A program made the translations under genes and the position numbers. Under the pieces are notes generated by a model. The model saw nothing but the letters and a program-made list of their open reading frames with translations. It was not told where the DNA came from and did not search any database. A stretch of 64,000 nucleotides of DNA, from positions 930,001 to 994,000 of the forward strand of contig NC_006177.1 in NCBI RefSeq assembly GCF_000009905.1. Direction: 5' to 3'. The stretch is from Symbiobacterium thermophilum IAM 14863 (GTDB taxonomy: Bacteria; Bacillota; Sulfobacillia; Symbiobacteriales; Symbiobacteriaceae). This document shows, piece by piece, positions 20,281 to 28,237 of this stretch; position 1 is the first letter of the stretch, and each line of letters opens with the position of its first letter.

Positions 20281-22400
20281 GCCCAAACACCCGGATGTTC
20301 CGTGAACTCTGCTGTGGTTGTCTCGAAAGAGGCGCTTTTTCACATTGCCCTCGGCATGGAAGTCGAAAGCCCTCGGTCGCCGGCGTGCATGATCGCATCG
20401 ACTGAGGCGGCTTCCGGGTCACTGCCTGAGTGACTCCCCGGAACGCCACGGCGAGTTGATCCAGCGCGCCGTGCCACGTCAACCCGGACTGCAGGTCGTT
20501 CTTCCGGACGCGCCGAGGCGACCTCGAAAACCGGCGCTTTTACACTTTGCCCTCGGCGTGGAAGTCGAAAGCCACCGGTCACCTACGTGTATAACCGCAT
20601 CGACGGCCGCGGTCTCCCGACCATCAGTCAGCCCCATCGCACTGAACGCCTCGGCTTACGGGTCCATCGCACTGTTATGTTGACTCGGGACTCCTGAGCG
20701 CTTGGGCGGTCTGCTCGACCTCGCAAGCGGCGCTTTTCCACTTTGCCCTCGGCGTGTAAGTCGAAAGCCTTCGGTTGCCAGTGTTAATGATCGCATCGAC
20801 TGCCCCGACCTCCCAACTATCAACCTGCCCCATCGCACTGAACCCCGCGGGCTGCGGGTCCCTCGCACTGTTATGTTGACTCGGGACTCCTGAGCGCTGC
20901 TCCGGGGCGCTTTGCTCGACCTCGCAAGCGGCGCTTTTCCACTTTGCCCTCGGCGTGAAAGTCGAAAGCCTTCGGTTGCCAGCGTTTGATCGCATCGACT
21001 GCCCCGACCTCCCAACTATCAACCTGCCCCATCGCACTGAACGCCTCGGCTTACGGGTCCATCGCACTGTTATGTTGACTCGGGACTCCTGAGCGCTGCT
21101 CCGGGGCGCTTTGCTCGGCCTCGCAAGCGGCGCTTTTTCACTTTGCCCTCGGCGTGAAAGTCGAAAGCCTTCGGTTGCCAGCGTTTGATCGCATCGACTG
21201 CCCCGACCTCCCAACTATCAACCTGCCCCATCGCACTGAACGCCTCGGCTTACGGGTCCCTCGCACTGTTAAGTTGACTCGGGACTCCTGAGCGCTGCTC
21301 CGGGGCGGTCTGCTCGACCTCGCAAGCGGCGCTTTTCCACTTTGCCCTCGGCGTGGAAGTCGAAAGCCACCGGTCACCTACGTGTATAACCGCATCGACG
21401 GCCGCGGTCTCCCGACCATCAGTCAGCCCCATCGCACTGAACGCCTCGGCTTACGGGTCCCTCGCACTGTTATGTTGACTCGGGACTCCTGAGCGCTGCT
21501 CCGGGGCGCTTTGCTCGGCCTCGCAAGCGGCGCTTTTTCACTTTGCCCTCGGCGTGAAAGTCGAAAGCCTTCGGTTGCCAGCGTTTGATCGCATCGACTG
21601 CCCCGACCTCCCAACTATCAACCTGCCCCATCGCACTGAACGCCTCGGCTTACGGGTCCCTCGCACTGTTAAGTTGACTCGGGACTCCTGAGCGCTGCTC
21701 CGGGGCGCTTTGCTCGACCTCGCAAGCGGCGCTTTTCCACTTTGCCCTCGGCGTGAAAGTCGAAAGCCTTCGGTTGCCAGCGTTAATGATCGCATCGACT
21801 GCCCCGACCTCCCAACTATCAACCTGCCCCATCGCACTGAACGCCTCGGCTTACGGGTCCATCGCACTGTTATGTTGACTCGGGACTCCTGAGCGCTGCT
21901 CCGGGGCGCTTTGCTCGGCCTCGCAAGCGGCGCTTTTTCACCTTGCCCTCGGCGTGAAAGTCGAAAGCCATCGGTGGCCAGCGTTCATGATTGCATCGCC
22001 TGCCGCAGCTTCCCCATCGTCAACCTGCCCCATCGCACTGAACGCCGCGGCTTACGGCTCAATCCCGGTGTTACGTTAACTAAGGACGCTTATGCGCTGC
22101 TCCGAACTGGTTGCCGCGAGCTTGCAAGCGGCCCTTTTTCACTTCACTGCCGGTCTGTAAGTCAAAAGCCCTCGGTCGCCATCCTGCATGCTCGCACCGA
22201 CGGCGCATGCTTGCCGGCTACAATCTTGCGCCAAGGCACGGAACGCCGCGGCCTGCACGTCCATCGCGGTGTTACGTTAACTCAGGACTCGTATGCGCTG
22301 CTCCGGAGCTGCTGCCGCGAGCTTGTAAGCGACCCTTTTTCACTTCGCTGCCGGCGTGAAAGTCGAAAGCCCTCGGTCGCCAGCGTTTCACCTTCGCCCC
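20281..22400. repeat. Large non-coding tandem array, about 200-bp unit, about 11 copies
   Basis: The landmark TGACTCGGGACTCC recurs at about 20681, 20877, 21076, 21275, 21476, 21675 and 21876, spacings of 196-201 bases. Each unit also has CTTTTTCAC...TTTGCCCTCGGCGTGAAAG, in which TTTCAC can pair with GTGAAA; some copies have both arms changed (TTCCAC with GTGGAA, near 21333). Outer units (20281-20680 and 22080-22400) are clearly diverged while inner ones are almost identical. Unit lengths vary by non-multiples of three and frames break between copies, so no protein is encoded. The array fills the whole gap between two convergent genes, each closed by a terminator. Confidence 0.88.
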
Positions 22401-22534
22401 GAATCCCGTGGCCATCCGCCAACAGCCTCTGCGATCGGACTAAACAGAGCACTTCCAGTTCACCCACCGGGGCACGTCCCGGTCCATGCCGCTCGCATCG
22501 CATGAGACGGCAATTCCGCGTCGCCCAACAGAAT

Positions 22535-22560
22535 ACCCCGGCGCCTTCAGGCGCCGGGGT
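22535..22560 (-). terminator. Terminator of the kinase operon
   Basis: An 11-bp perfect stem (ACCCCGGCGCC with GGCGCCGGGGT) has a 4-base loop and is followed on the minus strand by ATTCTGTT. The stop codon of the small gene lies inside the hairpin. Confidence 0.75.
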
Positions 22561-22897
22561 CAGCCTTGCGCAGCGCTTCGCGGCCCGGCATGCGCCAGAC
22601 CATCAGGAACGCCTCCACCTGGTCCCAGAAGGCGTCGGTTCCCATCTGCGCCTCCCGGGTGTCGTACGTGTTGGGCCTGCCGATGCCGCCGCCCCCAATG
22701 TCGATGATCTGCCCGTCCCTGAGCGCGAGCGTCAGGTACTGCACGTGGCGCGGCGTCACGTTGAGGCCCGTCCGGTCCGAAAGCCACTGGGCGATGGTCT
22801 CGTGGGTGGCCACCAGCTCCCGGCGGCCGGCCGCCTTCCGCTCTTCGATCAGGTCGATGAACGCATGCAGAAGCAGCGCCTCCAGGTCATCGGCCAT
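22547..22897 (-). CDS. Small protein of unknown function, last gene of the kinase operon
   Basis: This 116-residue protein is not firmly recognised. Residues 5-65 look like a compact helical, possibly winged-helix, module (THETIAQWLSDRTGLNVTPR, then VQYLTLALRDG), followed by a Gly-rich turn and an acidic/aromatic C-terminal helix. No membrane segment is seen. The ATG at 22897 has GGGAGGG eight bases upstream. It starts 19 bases after the histidine kinase stop and ends in the operon terminator, so it is probably cotranscribed and may act in the same pathway (inference from position only). Confidence 0.7.
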   Translation of the reverse strand: MADDLEALLLHAFIDLIEERKAAGRRELVATHETIAQWLSDRTGLNVTPRHVQYLTLALRDGQIIDIGGGGIGRPNTYDTREAQMGTDAFWDQVEAFLMVWRMPGREALRKADPGA

Positions 22898-22916
22898 CGG
22901 TCGCGCCCTCCCCGTC

Positions 22917-25430
22917 TCACGATTCGTCCTTCAAAGCCGGGAAGCTCACGATGAAGCGCGACCCCCGGCCCGGTTGGCTCTCCAGCTGCAGGTCCCCGCC
23001 GTGCTCCTCCACCATCGTCTTCACGATGGGCAGGCCCAGGCCGGTGCCGCCCACCTCGCGGACGTACGGATGTTCCGCGCGGTAGAACTTCTCGAAGATC
23101 CGCTTCTGATCGGCGGGGGAGATGCCGATGCCCGTATCGGCCACCTCCAGCTCCACCTGGTCGCCCACGGCGGAGACCGACACGGTCACGCCGCCTTCTT
23201 TGGTGTACTTGACCGCGTTGGAAACCAGGTTGGCGATGATCTGGGTCAGGCGGTCGGGGTCGGCGTTGATCAGCGGCACCTCCTCCGGCACGTTGACCGT
23301 GAACGAAAGCCCCTTCTGCTCGGCCTGCACCCGGAAGGTCTCCGCCACCTGCTTGACCACGCTGGCGAGGGAGGTGGGGGAGAGGTGGATGGGCATGCGC
23401 CCGGACTCGATCCGCTGAATGTCCAGCAGGTCGTTGATCAGGTTGGCGAGCCGGTTGGTGTTCCGGGCGACGATATTCAGGAACTCCCGCTGCTGCTCCT
23501 GAAGCGGTCCGGCCGTCCCCGCCAGCACCAGGCTCAGGTACCCCATGATGGACGTGAGCGGCGTGCGCAGCTCGTGAGAGACCGTGTTGACGAACTCGGA
23601 CTTCAGCCGGTCCAGTTCGGCCAGCTCGGTGACGTCCTGGAACGTGAACAGGCGGCCGACACGGCTCTGGCCCTTGCCCACGGGGGCCGACGACCACTGC
23701 AGCGTGTAGCCGGTGGTGAGCCGCAGCTGCCCCTCGGCCACCGCCTGGGGATCGTGGACGAGGTCGCGCACGGTCTGCGGGAACGGGTCGTCTTCGGGCA
23801 GGACGGCGGCGATCTGCGCCAGCATCTGCTCCAGGGGCTCGTCCGGCACCGTCTTGCCGAAGAACTCCTGGAACATCGAGTTGGACACCAGCAGGTTCCC
23901 GCCGGTGTCGCAGAGCCAGGCGCCTGCCGGCATGGTCGAGACGATGGAGAGGTAGATGTCCAGCTGCGCCGAGGCCCGGTCGCGCTCCTCCTCCAGCTGG
24001 GCGTTGAGGATCTCGATCTGCGCCGCCTGGTCCTGCAGCGCAGCGAAGGCCCGCTTCACTTCCTGGTGGTTCTGGGCCGCGGCGAGCGCCACAGAGGCTT
24101 GTCCCGCCACGGCGTGCCAGAGCGCCTGCGCCTCGGCGTTCAGCTCCGTCGGCTCGGTGAAGGCGATGGCCACCACGCCGATGGCCCGGCCGGTGTGAAC
24201 CAGCGGCACATAGACCTCCTGGACCACCGGCACGTCCCGGAGCCAGACGGAGATGTGGGTCTGCGTGTCAGGGTAGCGGGCCACCACGACCTCACGCTGC
24301 TCGACGCAGCGGGCCATGGGTCCCGAACGGGGGATGAACTGGCCCTTCAGGTCCGGCGAAAGCCAGCGCTCCGCGGCCACCTTCAGCCGGTCGGCGTACT
24401 CGTCGACGAGCAGCAGGGCGCCCGCGACGCCCCCGTACAGGTCCAGGTACTCGTCCAGGATCAGGTTGGCCAGCTGGTCCATCTCGATGGAGCCGACCAT
24501 CTTGCTGGACAGGCTGTGCAGCCGGCTGAGATGCCGCTCCTTGCGCTCCAGTTCCTCGGCATGCCGCCGCACCGACTCCTGCTGGGCCAGCAGTTCCTCG
24601 TTCTGGGCGATGAGCTGCTCCTGCTGTTCCTGCAGTTGCTTCTCCTGTTCGGCCAGCGTGAGGGACATCTTGGCGAATGCGTTGGCCACCACCTGCAGCT
24701 CGCCGTCCAGCGGCGCTTCCAGCACCACCCCGCGCTCGCCCTGGGCGATCCGGTTGGCCGCCTCGGCCAGGGCCTCCGTGGAGCGGGTCACGCTCCGGGC
24801 GAAGACCAGAAAGCCGCCGAGGACCAGTACCGCCGCCAGCGAGATGGTCAGCCATGTGATCCGGACCACCTGGTCGGAGGCGACGCCCGCCTTATCCACG
24901 TCCTGGTCCATGCGCTTGGTCTCTTCCCGGATGAAGTGGTCCCGCTGCTCCTTGATCAGCTCGCCGTACTTGACGCCTTCGGTCATGAGCAGGCTGCCCA
25001 CGTCGGGGGCGCCCTGCCGCATACGTGCGATCTCCGGCTCGGCCACCTGGGTCCGCCAGGCGTCGATCAGTTCCCGCAGCCTGTGCACTTGCTCAGCCTG
25101 ATCGGGGTCGCCCTCGACGCTCTCCTCCAGTTCCGACAGCACCTGGTGCAGCCGGTTGAGGTTGGGCTCGTACGGCGCCAGCATCGACTCGTCACCGGTG
25201 AACAGGTAACCCCGCAGGGCGGCCGTCATCTCGGCGTAGAGCGTGGCCACCTGCTCCGCGCGCCGCACGTTCTCCTGGGTGAGCCTGGCCCGCTCCTGGA
25301 ACGAGTTGAGCTGGGTGAACGTGAAGGTGAGGATGATCCCCAGCCCGACCAGGAGGGAGAGCAGGAAAAGCAGCAGGCCGAAGACGCGCAGTCGCAGGCC
25401 GGTGTCCCAGCGGTAGGGCGATTCGCTCAT
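22917..25430 (-). CDS. Membrane sensor histidine kinase (CHASE3-like, HAMP, GAF, PAS, HisKA, HATPase)
   Basis: This 837-residue sensor begins with a transmembrane helix (residues 15-40), a helical extracellular CHASE3-type domain (40-190) and a second helix (about 193-213). A HAMP segment, a coiled coil rich in Gln/Glu (270-310), a GAF domain (310-470) and a PAS domain (500-600) follow. The kinase core has the phospho-acceptor His in TVSHELRTPLTSIMGY near residue 618, NLVSNAVKYTKEGG (N box), ADTGIGI (G1) and GTGLGLPIVK (G2). It phosphorylates its partner regulator, encoded by the overlapping upstream gene. The signal is unknown. Confidence 0.92.
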   Translation of the reverse strand: MSESPYRWDTGLRLRVFGLLLFLLSLLVGLGIILTFTFTQLNSFQERARLTQENVRRAEQVATLYAEMTAALRGYLFTGDESMLAPYEPNLNRLHQVLSELEESVEGDPDQAEQVHRLRELIDAWRTQVAEPEIARMRQGAPDVGSLLMTEGVKYGELIKEQRDHFIREETKRMDQDVDKAGVASDQVVRITWLTISLAAVLVLGGFLVFARSVTRSTEALAEAANRIAQGERGVVLEAPLDGELQVVANAFAKMSLTLAEQEKQLQEQQEQLIAQNEELLAQQESVRRHAEELERKERHLSRLHSLSSKMVGSIEMDQLANLILDEYLDLYGGVAGALLLVDEYADRLKVAAERWLSPDLKGQFIPRSGPMARCVEQREVVVARYPDTQTHISVWLRDVPVVQEVYVPLVHTGRAIGVVAIAFTEPTELNAEAQALWHAVAGQASVALAAAQNHQEVKRAFAALQDQAAQIEILNAQLEEERDRASAQLDIYLSIVSTMPAGAWLCDTGGNLLVSNSMFQEFFGKTVPDEPLEQMLAQIAAVLPEDDPFPQTVRDLVHDPQAVAEGQLRLTTGYTLQWSSAPVGKGQSRVGRLFTFQDVTELAELDRLKSEFVNTVSHELRTPLTSIMGYLSLVLAGTAGPLQEQQREFLNIVARNTNRLANLINDLLDIQRIESGRMPIHLSPTSLASVVKQVAETFRVQAEQKGLSFTVNVPEEVPLINADPDRLTQIIANLVSNAVKYTKEGGVTVSVSAVGDQVELEVADTGIGISPADQKRIFEKFYRAEHPYVREVGGTGLGLPIVKTMVEEHGGDLQLESQPGRGSRFIVSFPALKDES

Positions 25431-25789
25431 CCGACCGCCTCCTTGACCGTGCGGATCAGGTGATCGAGTTCAAACGGCTTGACGAGGTAGGCCGCGGCGC
25501 CTGCTGCGATGCCGGCCTGCACATCGGCCTGCTGCGCCCGGGCGGTCATGAGCACGACGGGGATCCCGCGCGTGGCCGGATCGCCCTTCAGGGCGGTCAG
25601 GCACTCCAGACCGTCCATGCCCGGCATCATCCAGTCCAGCAGGATCAGGTCGGGGGCGGTCTCACGGGCGCGCGCCAGGGCCTCCGTGCCGTCGCGGGCC
25701 AGCGTGACCTCGTAGCCGTTGTACTTCAGGTGAAAGGCGACGAGACGTGCGATGTCCGGGTCGTCGTCCGCGACCAGAATCAGCGCCAT
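25427..25789 (-). CDS. Stand-alone CheY-like response regulator
   Basis: This 120-residue receiver domain has acidic pocket residues in LVADDDPD, the phospho-accepting Asp in LILLDWMMPGMDG, Thr in LMTARA and Lys in YLVKPFE. There is no output domain, so it acts through protein contacts or relays phosphate. ATG at 25789 has GGAGGGAGAG upstream; the frame upstream of it lacks similarity. It overlaps the kinase gene by four bases (ATGA), so translation is coupled and the pair forms one two-component system. Confidence 0.9.
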   Translation of the reverse strand: MALILVADDDPDIARLVAFHLKYNGYEVTLARDGTEALARARETAPDLILLDWMMPGMDGLECLTALKGDPATRGIPVVLMTARAQQADVQAGIAAGAAAYLVKPFELDHLIRTVKEAVG

Positions 25790-25851
25790 GTGACTCTCCC
25801 TCCATCTCCGGGGCGCGCCGGCCCCCGATCGCATCAGGGATCATGTCTTGA

Positions 25852-25865
25852 GTGTACCAGTACAC
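25852..25865. promoter_or_regulatory. Palindrome upstream of the two-component operon
   Basis: GTGTAC-CA-GTACAC is a perfect 6-bp inverted repeat 63 bases upstream of the response-regulator start, in an AT-richer patch likely to contain the operon promoter. It may be an operator; the binding protein is unknown. Confidence 0.4.
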
Positions 25866-26001
25866 AGCAACTTTGTGTGGATATGTTTTGATCTACAGTC
25901 CAGACCCTATAGACCATTCGCACCAGGCGCCCGGCGAGGTTCGCACGTGTCCATCCTGCGACGGCAGGGACGCGCGGTAAAGGCGCACACATATACGAAG
26001 C

Positions 26002-26028
26002 GGGCTGCAGGGGTAAACCCTACAGCCC
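26002..26028 (-). terminator. Terminator of tRNA-Leu
   Basis: GGGCTG(C)AGGG pairs with CCCT(A)CAGCCC around GTAAA, about ten bases after the tRNA 3' end on the minus strand. Confidence 0.5.
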
Positions 26029-26038
26029 TCTCGCCATC

Positions 26039-26125
26039 TGGTGCCGAAGGCGGGACTCGAACCCGCACGGGGGGTTACCCCACCCGATTTTGAGTCGGGC
26101 GCGTCTGCCATTCCACCACTTCGGC
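26039..26125 (-). tRNA. tRNA-Leu (anticodon CAA)
   Basis: An 87-base class II tRNA reads on the minus strand. The acceptor stem is GCCGAAG with CTTCGGC, and the anticodon stem CCCGA/TCGGG encloses the loop CTCAAAA (anticodon CAA, reading UUG). A long variable arm, a normal GGTTCGAGTCC T arm, discriminator A and an encoded CCA complete it. It has its own promoter and terminator, so it is a single tRNA unit. Confidence 0.96.
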
Positions 26126-26139
26126 CCGAGTGCGCAGTT

Positions 26140-26169
26140 ATGATAGCACATTACGGCACGGAAAGGCAA
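26140..26169 (-). promoter_or_regulatory. Promoter of tRNA-Leu
   Basis: On the minus strand TTGCCT (26164-26169), an 18-base spacer and TATCAT (26140-26145) lie 14 bases upstream of the mature tRNA 5' end. Confidence 0.6.
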
Positions 26170-26310
26170 GAAACAGATCCCTGTCGAATCGTGCCACAGG
26201 CCGGTGCGCGCAGGGAAACGCGACGCGCCTACCGAAGTATCCCCGGAAGGCGCGCTGCTGGATTCCCTGATCTTTGCGCAGCAGACGGCCTGCACGATAT
26301 AGTATAGGGA

Positions 26311-26337
26311 TGAAACGTCAAGCCGCACAACAGCGTC
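26311..26337 (+). promoter_or_regulatory. ECF-type (SigW-like) promoter of the sigma/anti-sigma operon
   Basis: TGAAAC (26311-26316) and CGTC (26334-26337) are separated by 17 bases, matching the TGAAAC-N16/17-CGT pattern used by SigW-type ECF factors. It lies 34 bases before the sigma gene and suggests autoregulation. A sigma-A-like box (TATAGT near 26298) is just upstream. Confidence 0.6.
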
Positions 26338-26371
26338 TGGAACATTGCCCCGCATAGGGGGAGGAGTGAAG

Positions 26372-27001
26372 TTGGTGTCCAAATCCCTCGACGAACTCCT
26401 GGTCGAACGGGCAAAACGGGGGGACGTTGAGGCGTTCGAGCAGCTGATCAGCCAGCACGAGAAGACGGTGTACAACATCGCCTACCGGCTGACCGGCAAC
26501 CACGAAGACGCCTCCGATCTCGCCCAGGAAGCCTTCATCCGCGCATACAGTTCGTTGGCCGACTTCCGCGGCGACTCCTCCTTTGCGACCTGGCTCTACC
26601 GCATCGTGAACAACGTCTGCCTTGACGAACTGCGCAGGCGCAAGCGGCAGAAGGTTACCTACCTGGATCAGGCCGTCGAGATGGAGGACGGCGAGGTGTC
26701 CCGGCAGATCGCCGACACGGCGGACGGGCCGGAGCAGGCGCTGGAGCGCGTGGAACTGCAGCGGCTGATACAGGAGAGCATCCTGCAGCTGGACGAGGAG
26801 TACCGGGTCGTGCTGGTCATGCGGGAACTGCAGGGGTACTCATACAATGAAATCGCAGAGGCGCTGGACCTCAACCTGGGGACGGTGAAGTCACGGCTCA
26901 ACCGCGCACGGAGCGCCCTCAAAGAAAAGTTCATGAGCCTGGAACTTTTGACGCCGAGAGTCGTCTACAGGGCTAGGAGGGGAAAAGCCCATGAACTGTG
27001 A
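26372..27001 (+). CDS. ECF RNA polymerase sigma factor (SigW/RpoE type)
   Basis: This 209-residue sigma-70 family factor has region 2 (YNIAYRLTGNHEDASDLAQE, ATWLYRIVNNVCLDELRRR) and region 4 with an HTH (YRVVLVMRELQGYSYNEIAE, LGTVKSRLNRAR). An acidic linker separates them. Such factors direct polymerase to TGAAAC/CGT promoters in envelope or metal stress. TTG at 26372 is seven bases from GGAGG; GTG at 26375 is the alternative. It overlaps the anti-sigma gene by 11 bases. An ECF-type promoter directly upstream indicates positive autoregulation. Confidence 0.93.
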   Translation: MVSKSLDELLVERAKRGDVEAFEQLISQHEKTVYNIAYRLTGNHEDASDLAQEAFIRAYSSLADFRGDSSFATWLYRIVNNVCLDELRRRKRQKVTYLDQAVEMEDGEVSRQIADTADGPEQALERVELQRLIQESILQLDEEYRVVLVMRELQGYSYNEIAEALDLNLGTVKSRLNRARSALKEKFMSLELLTPRVVYRARRGKAHEL

Positions 27002-28193
27002 CGGAGTACGTCCACTCCTGTCCGGCTACATCGATCAGGAGCTGTCCGCCGGCGAGTTGCTGCGGGTCGAGCAGCACCTCCGGCGGTGCCATGCCTGCGC
27101 GGCGGAAGTGGACGCCCTCCGGCAGACGGTTGCATTGGTCGCTTCCCTGGATGAGGTTGAGGTTCCTGCGACGTTCCACGCGCAGTTGCGCCAGCGCCTG
27201 ATGTCAGAAGATCCGCCCATCGCCAGGGTGCACACGGCGGGGCGAGGCCGAAACCGGCTTCATTCCTTCCAGCGGTGGGCGATTCCGGCGGCTGCTGCCG
27301 CAGCCTTCGTCATCGGCGCGGCCGGCCTGAACCGGTTTGTGCCGCCTGCGGCACAGGTTGAGCCGCCTCCCGGGGGGGCCGTCGTGGCCGCACCCGGGTC
27401 GCACGTGGACACGGCAGAGGTGCCGGGCACGACCAATCCGCCCGGGACAGACGCACAAGAACAGCCGCATCATCCGGTGGACGGACCTGACGCAAACCCG
27501 CCGTCTGGCACCGGAGGCCGCGTTGAACATCCTGAAGGCCAGCTGACCGAACAGCTTGATCCGGGCTCAGCGGGCGTGGTGCAGACCACGCCGCCCCCGG
27601 AGACAGGCGATGCGAATCCCGCGGCCAATCCTGCAACCACGCCTGCACCCCTGGGGCCGACACGGCCGACAGGGGGTGTGACGACCGCCTCGACCTCCGG
27701 CGACACCGCCGGCCAGGTGGAGCTGTCGCCGCAGCCGCACTTCTCCGCCACCGCGGAGATGACCGTGGCGAGCCCGGCCGCCGAGGCCGCACAGCTCCGG
27801 GACCGGTTTGACCGGTGGCGGGTGCAGGAGAACGGACGGGTCGGCACCGTGGAACTGCAGATCTTCGTCCCGGCGGGGGAGTTCCGGGAAGCGGTCGCCC
27901 TGGTGAACAGCGAGCTGGCCGGCTACGGCGTCGCCCTGAAGGTACAGGAGAAGGACCTGGCCGGGCAGATCGCCGAGACGGAGGACCGCATCGCGACGCT
28001 CGAGGAAGCCCGCGAGGCCCTGGCGGCCCGGCTGGCGACCGAGACCAGCCAGGACCGGCTGGAGGAGGGCGCAAGGGAGCTGACCAAGATCCAGCAGCAG
28101 CTGGAGACGGAACGGGCCAACCAGCAGAACCTGCGGGAAGCCGTGGAAAACGGCGTGATCGTGCTGACTTTCAAGCCCGAACCCATACGGTAG
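26991..28193 (+). CDS. Membrane anti-sigma factor with zinc-finger and C-terminal DUF4349
   Basis: This 400-residue protein starts with an anti-sigma zinc-binding (ZAS) domain containing His-x3-Cys-x2-Cys (HLRRCHAC, residues 37-44). A transmembrane helix (about 88-107) follows, then a long Pro/Thr/Gly-rich extracytoplasmic linker (110-240) and a C-terminal DUF4349 region with a coiled coil (about 330-390). It should hold the sigma factor at the membrane and release it on an envelope signal. The ATG at 26991 lies inside the sigma coding end with GGAGGGG upstream, so the two are translationally coupled. A terminator hairpin follows, into which the group II intron has inserted. Confidence 0.88.
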   Translation: MNCDGVRPLLSGYIDQELSAGELLRVEQHLRRCHACAAEVDALRQTVALVASLDEVEVPATFHAQLRQRLMSEDPPIARVHTAGRGRNRLHSFQRWAIPAAAAAAFVIGAAGLNRFVPPAAQVEPPPGGAVVAAPGSHVDTAEVPGTTNPPGTDAQEQPHHPVDGPDANPPSGTGGRVEHPEGQLTEQLDPGSAGVVQTTPPPETGDANPAANPATTPAPLGPTRPTGGVTTASTSGDTAGQVELSPQPHFSATAEMTVASPAAEAAQLRDRFDRWRVQENGRVGTVELQIFVPAGEFREAVALVNSELAGYGVALKVQEKDLAGQIAETEDRIATLEEAREALAARLATETSQDRLEEGARELTKIQQQLETERANQQNLREAVENGVIVLTFKPEPIR

Positions 28194-28205
28194 GGGAGAG
28201 GCCGG

Positions 28206-28235
28206 GGGCTTCCGCCCAAGGGGCGGAAGCCCTTT
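28206..28235 (+). terminator. Terminator of the sigma/anti-sigma operon (intron target)
   Basis: A perfect 12-bp stem (GGGCTTCCGCCC with GGGCGGAAGCCC) with an AAG loop is followed by TTT and then, two bases later, by the intron 5' end. This is the classic target of bacterial class C introns. Confidence 0.8.
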
Positions 28236-28237
28236 CG

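Noticed and set aside
20281-22400. CRISPR array
   Set aside because: Units are about 200 bp and similar along their whole length; there are no short identical repeats separated by unique spacers and no cas genes.
20213-22503. Many short frames on both strands inside the 200-bp array
   Set aside because: They repeat with the DNA units, break at unit-length changes and have no plausible starts; better explained as non-coding repeats.
22566-25463. 965-codon plus-strand frame opposite the histidine kinase
   Set aside because: Shadow of the kinase gene; no recognisable motif, while the minus strand has a complete kinase with all boxes.
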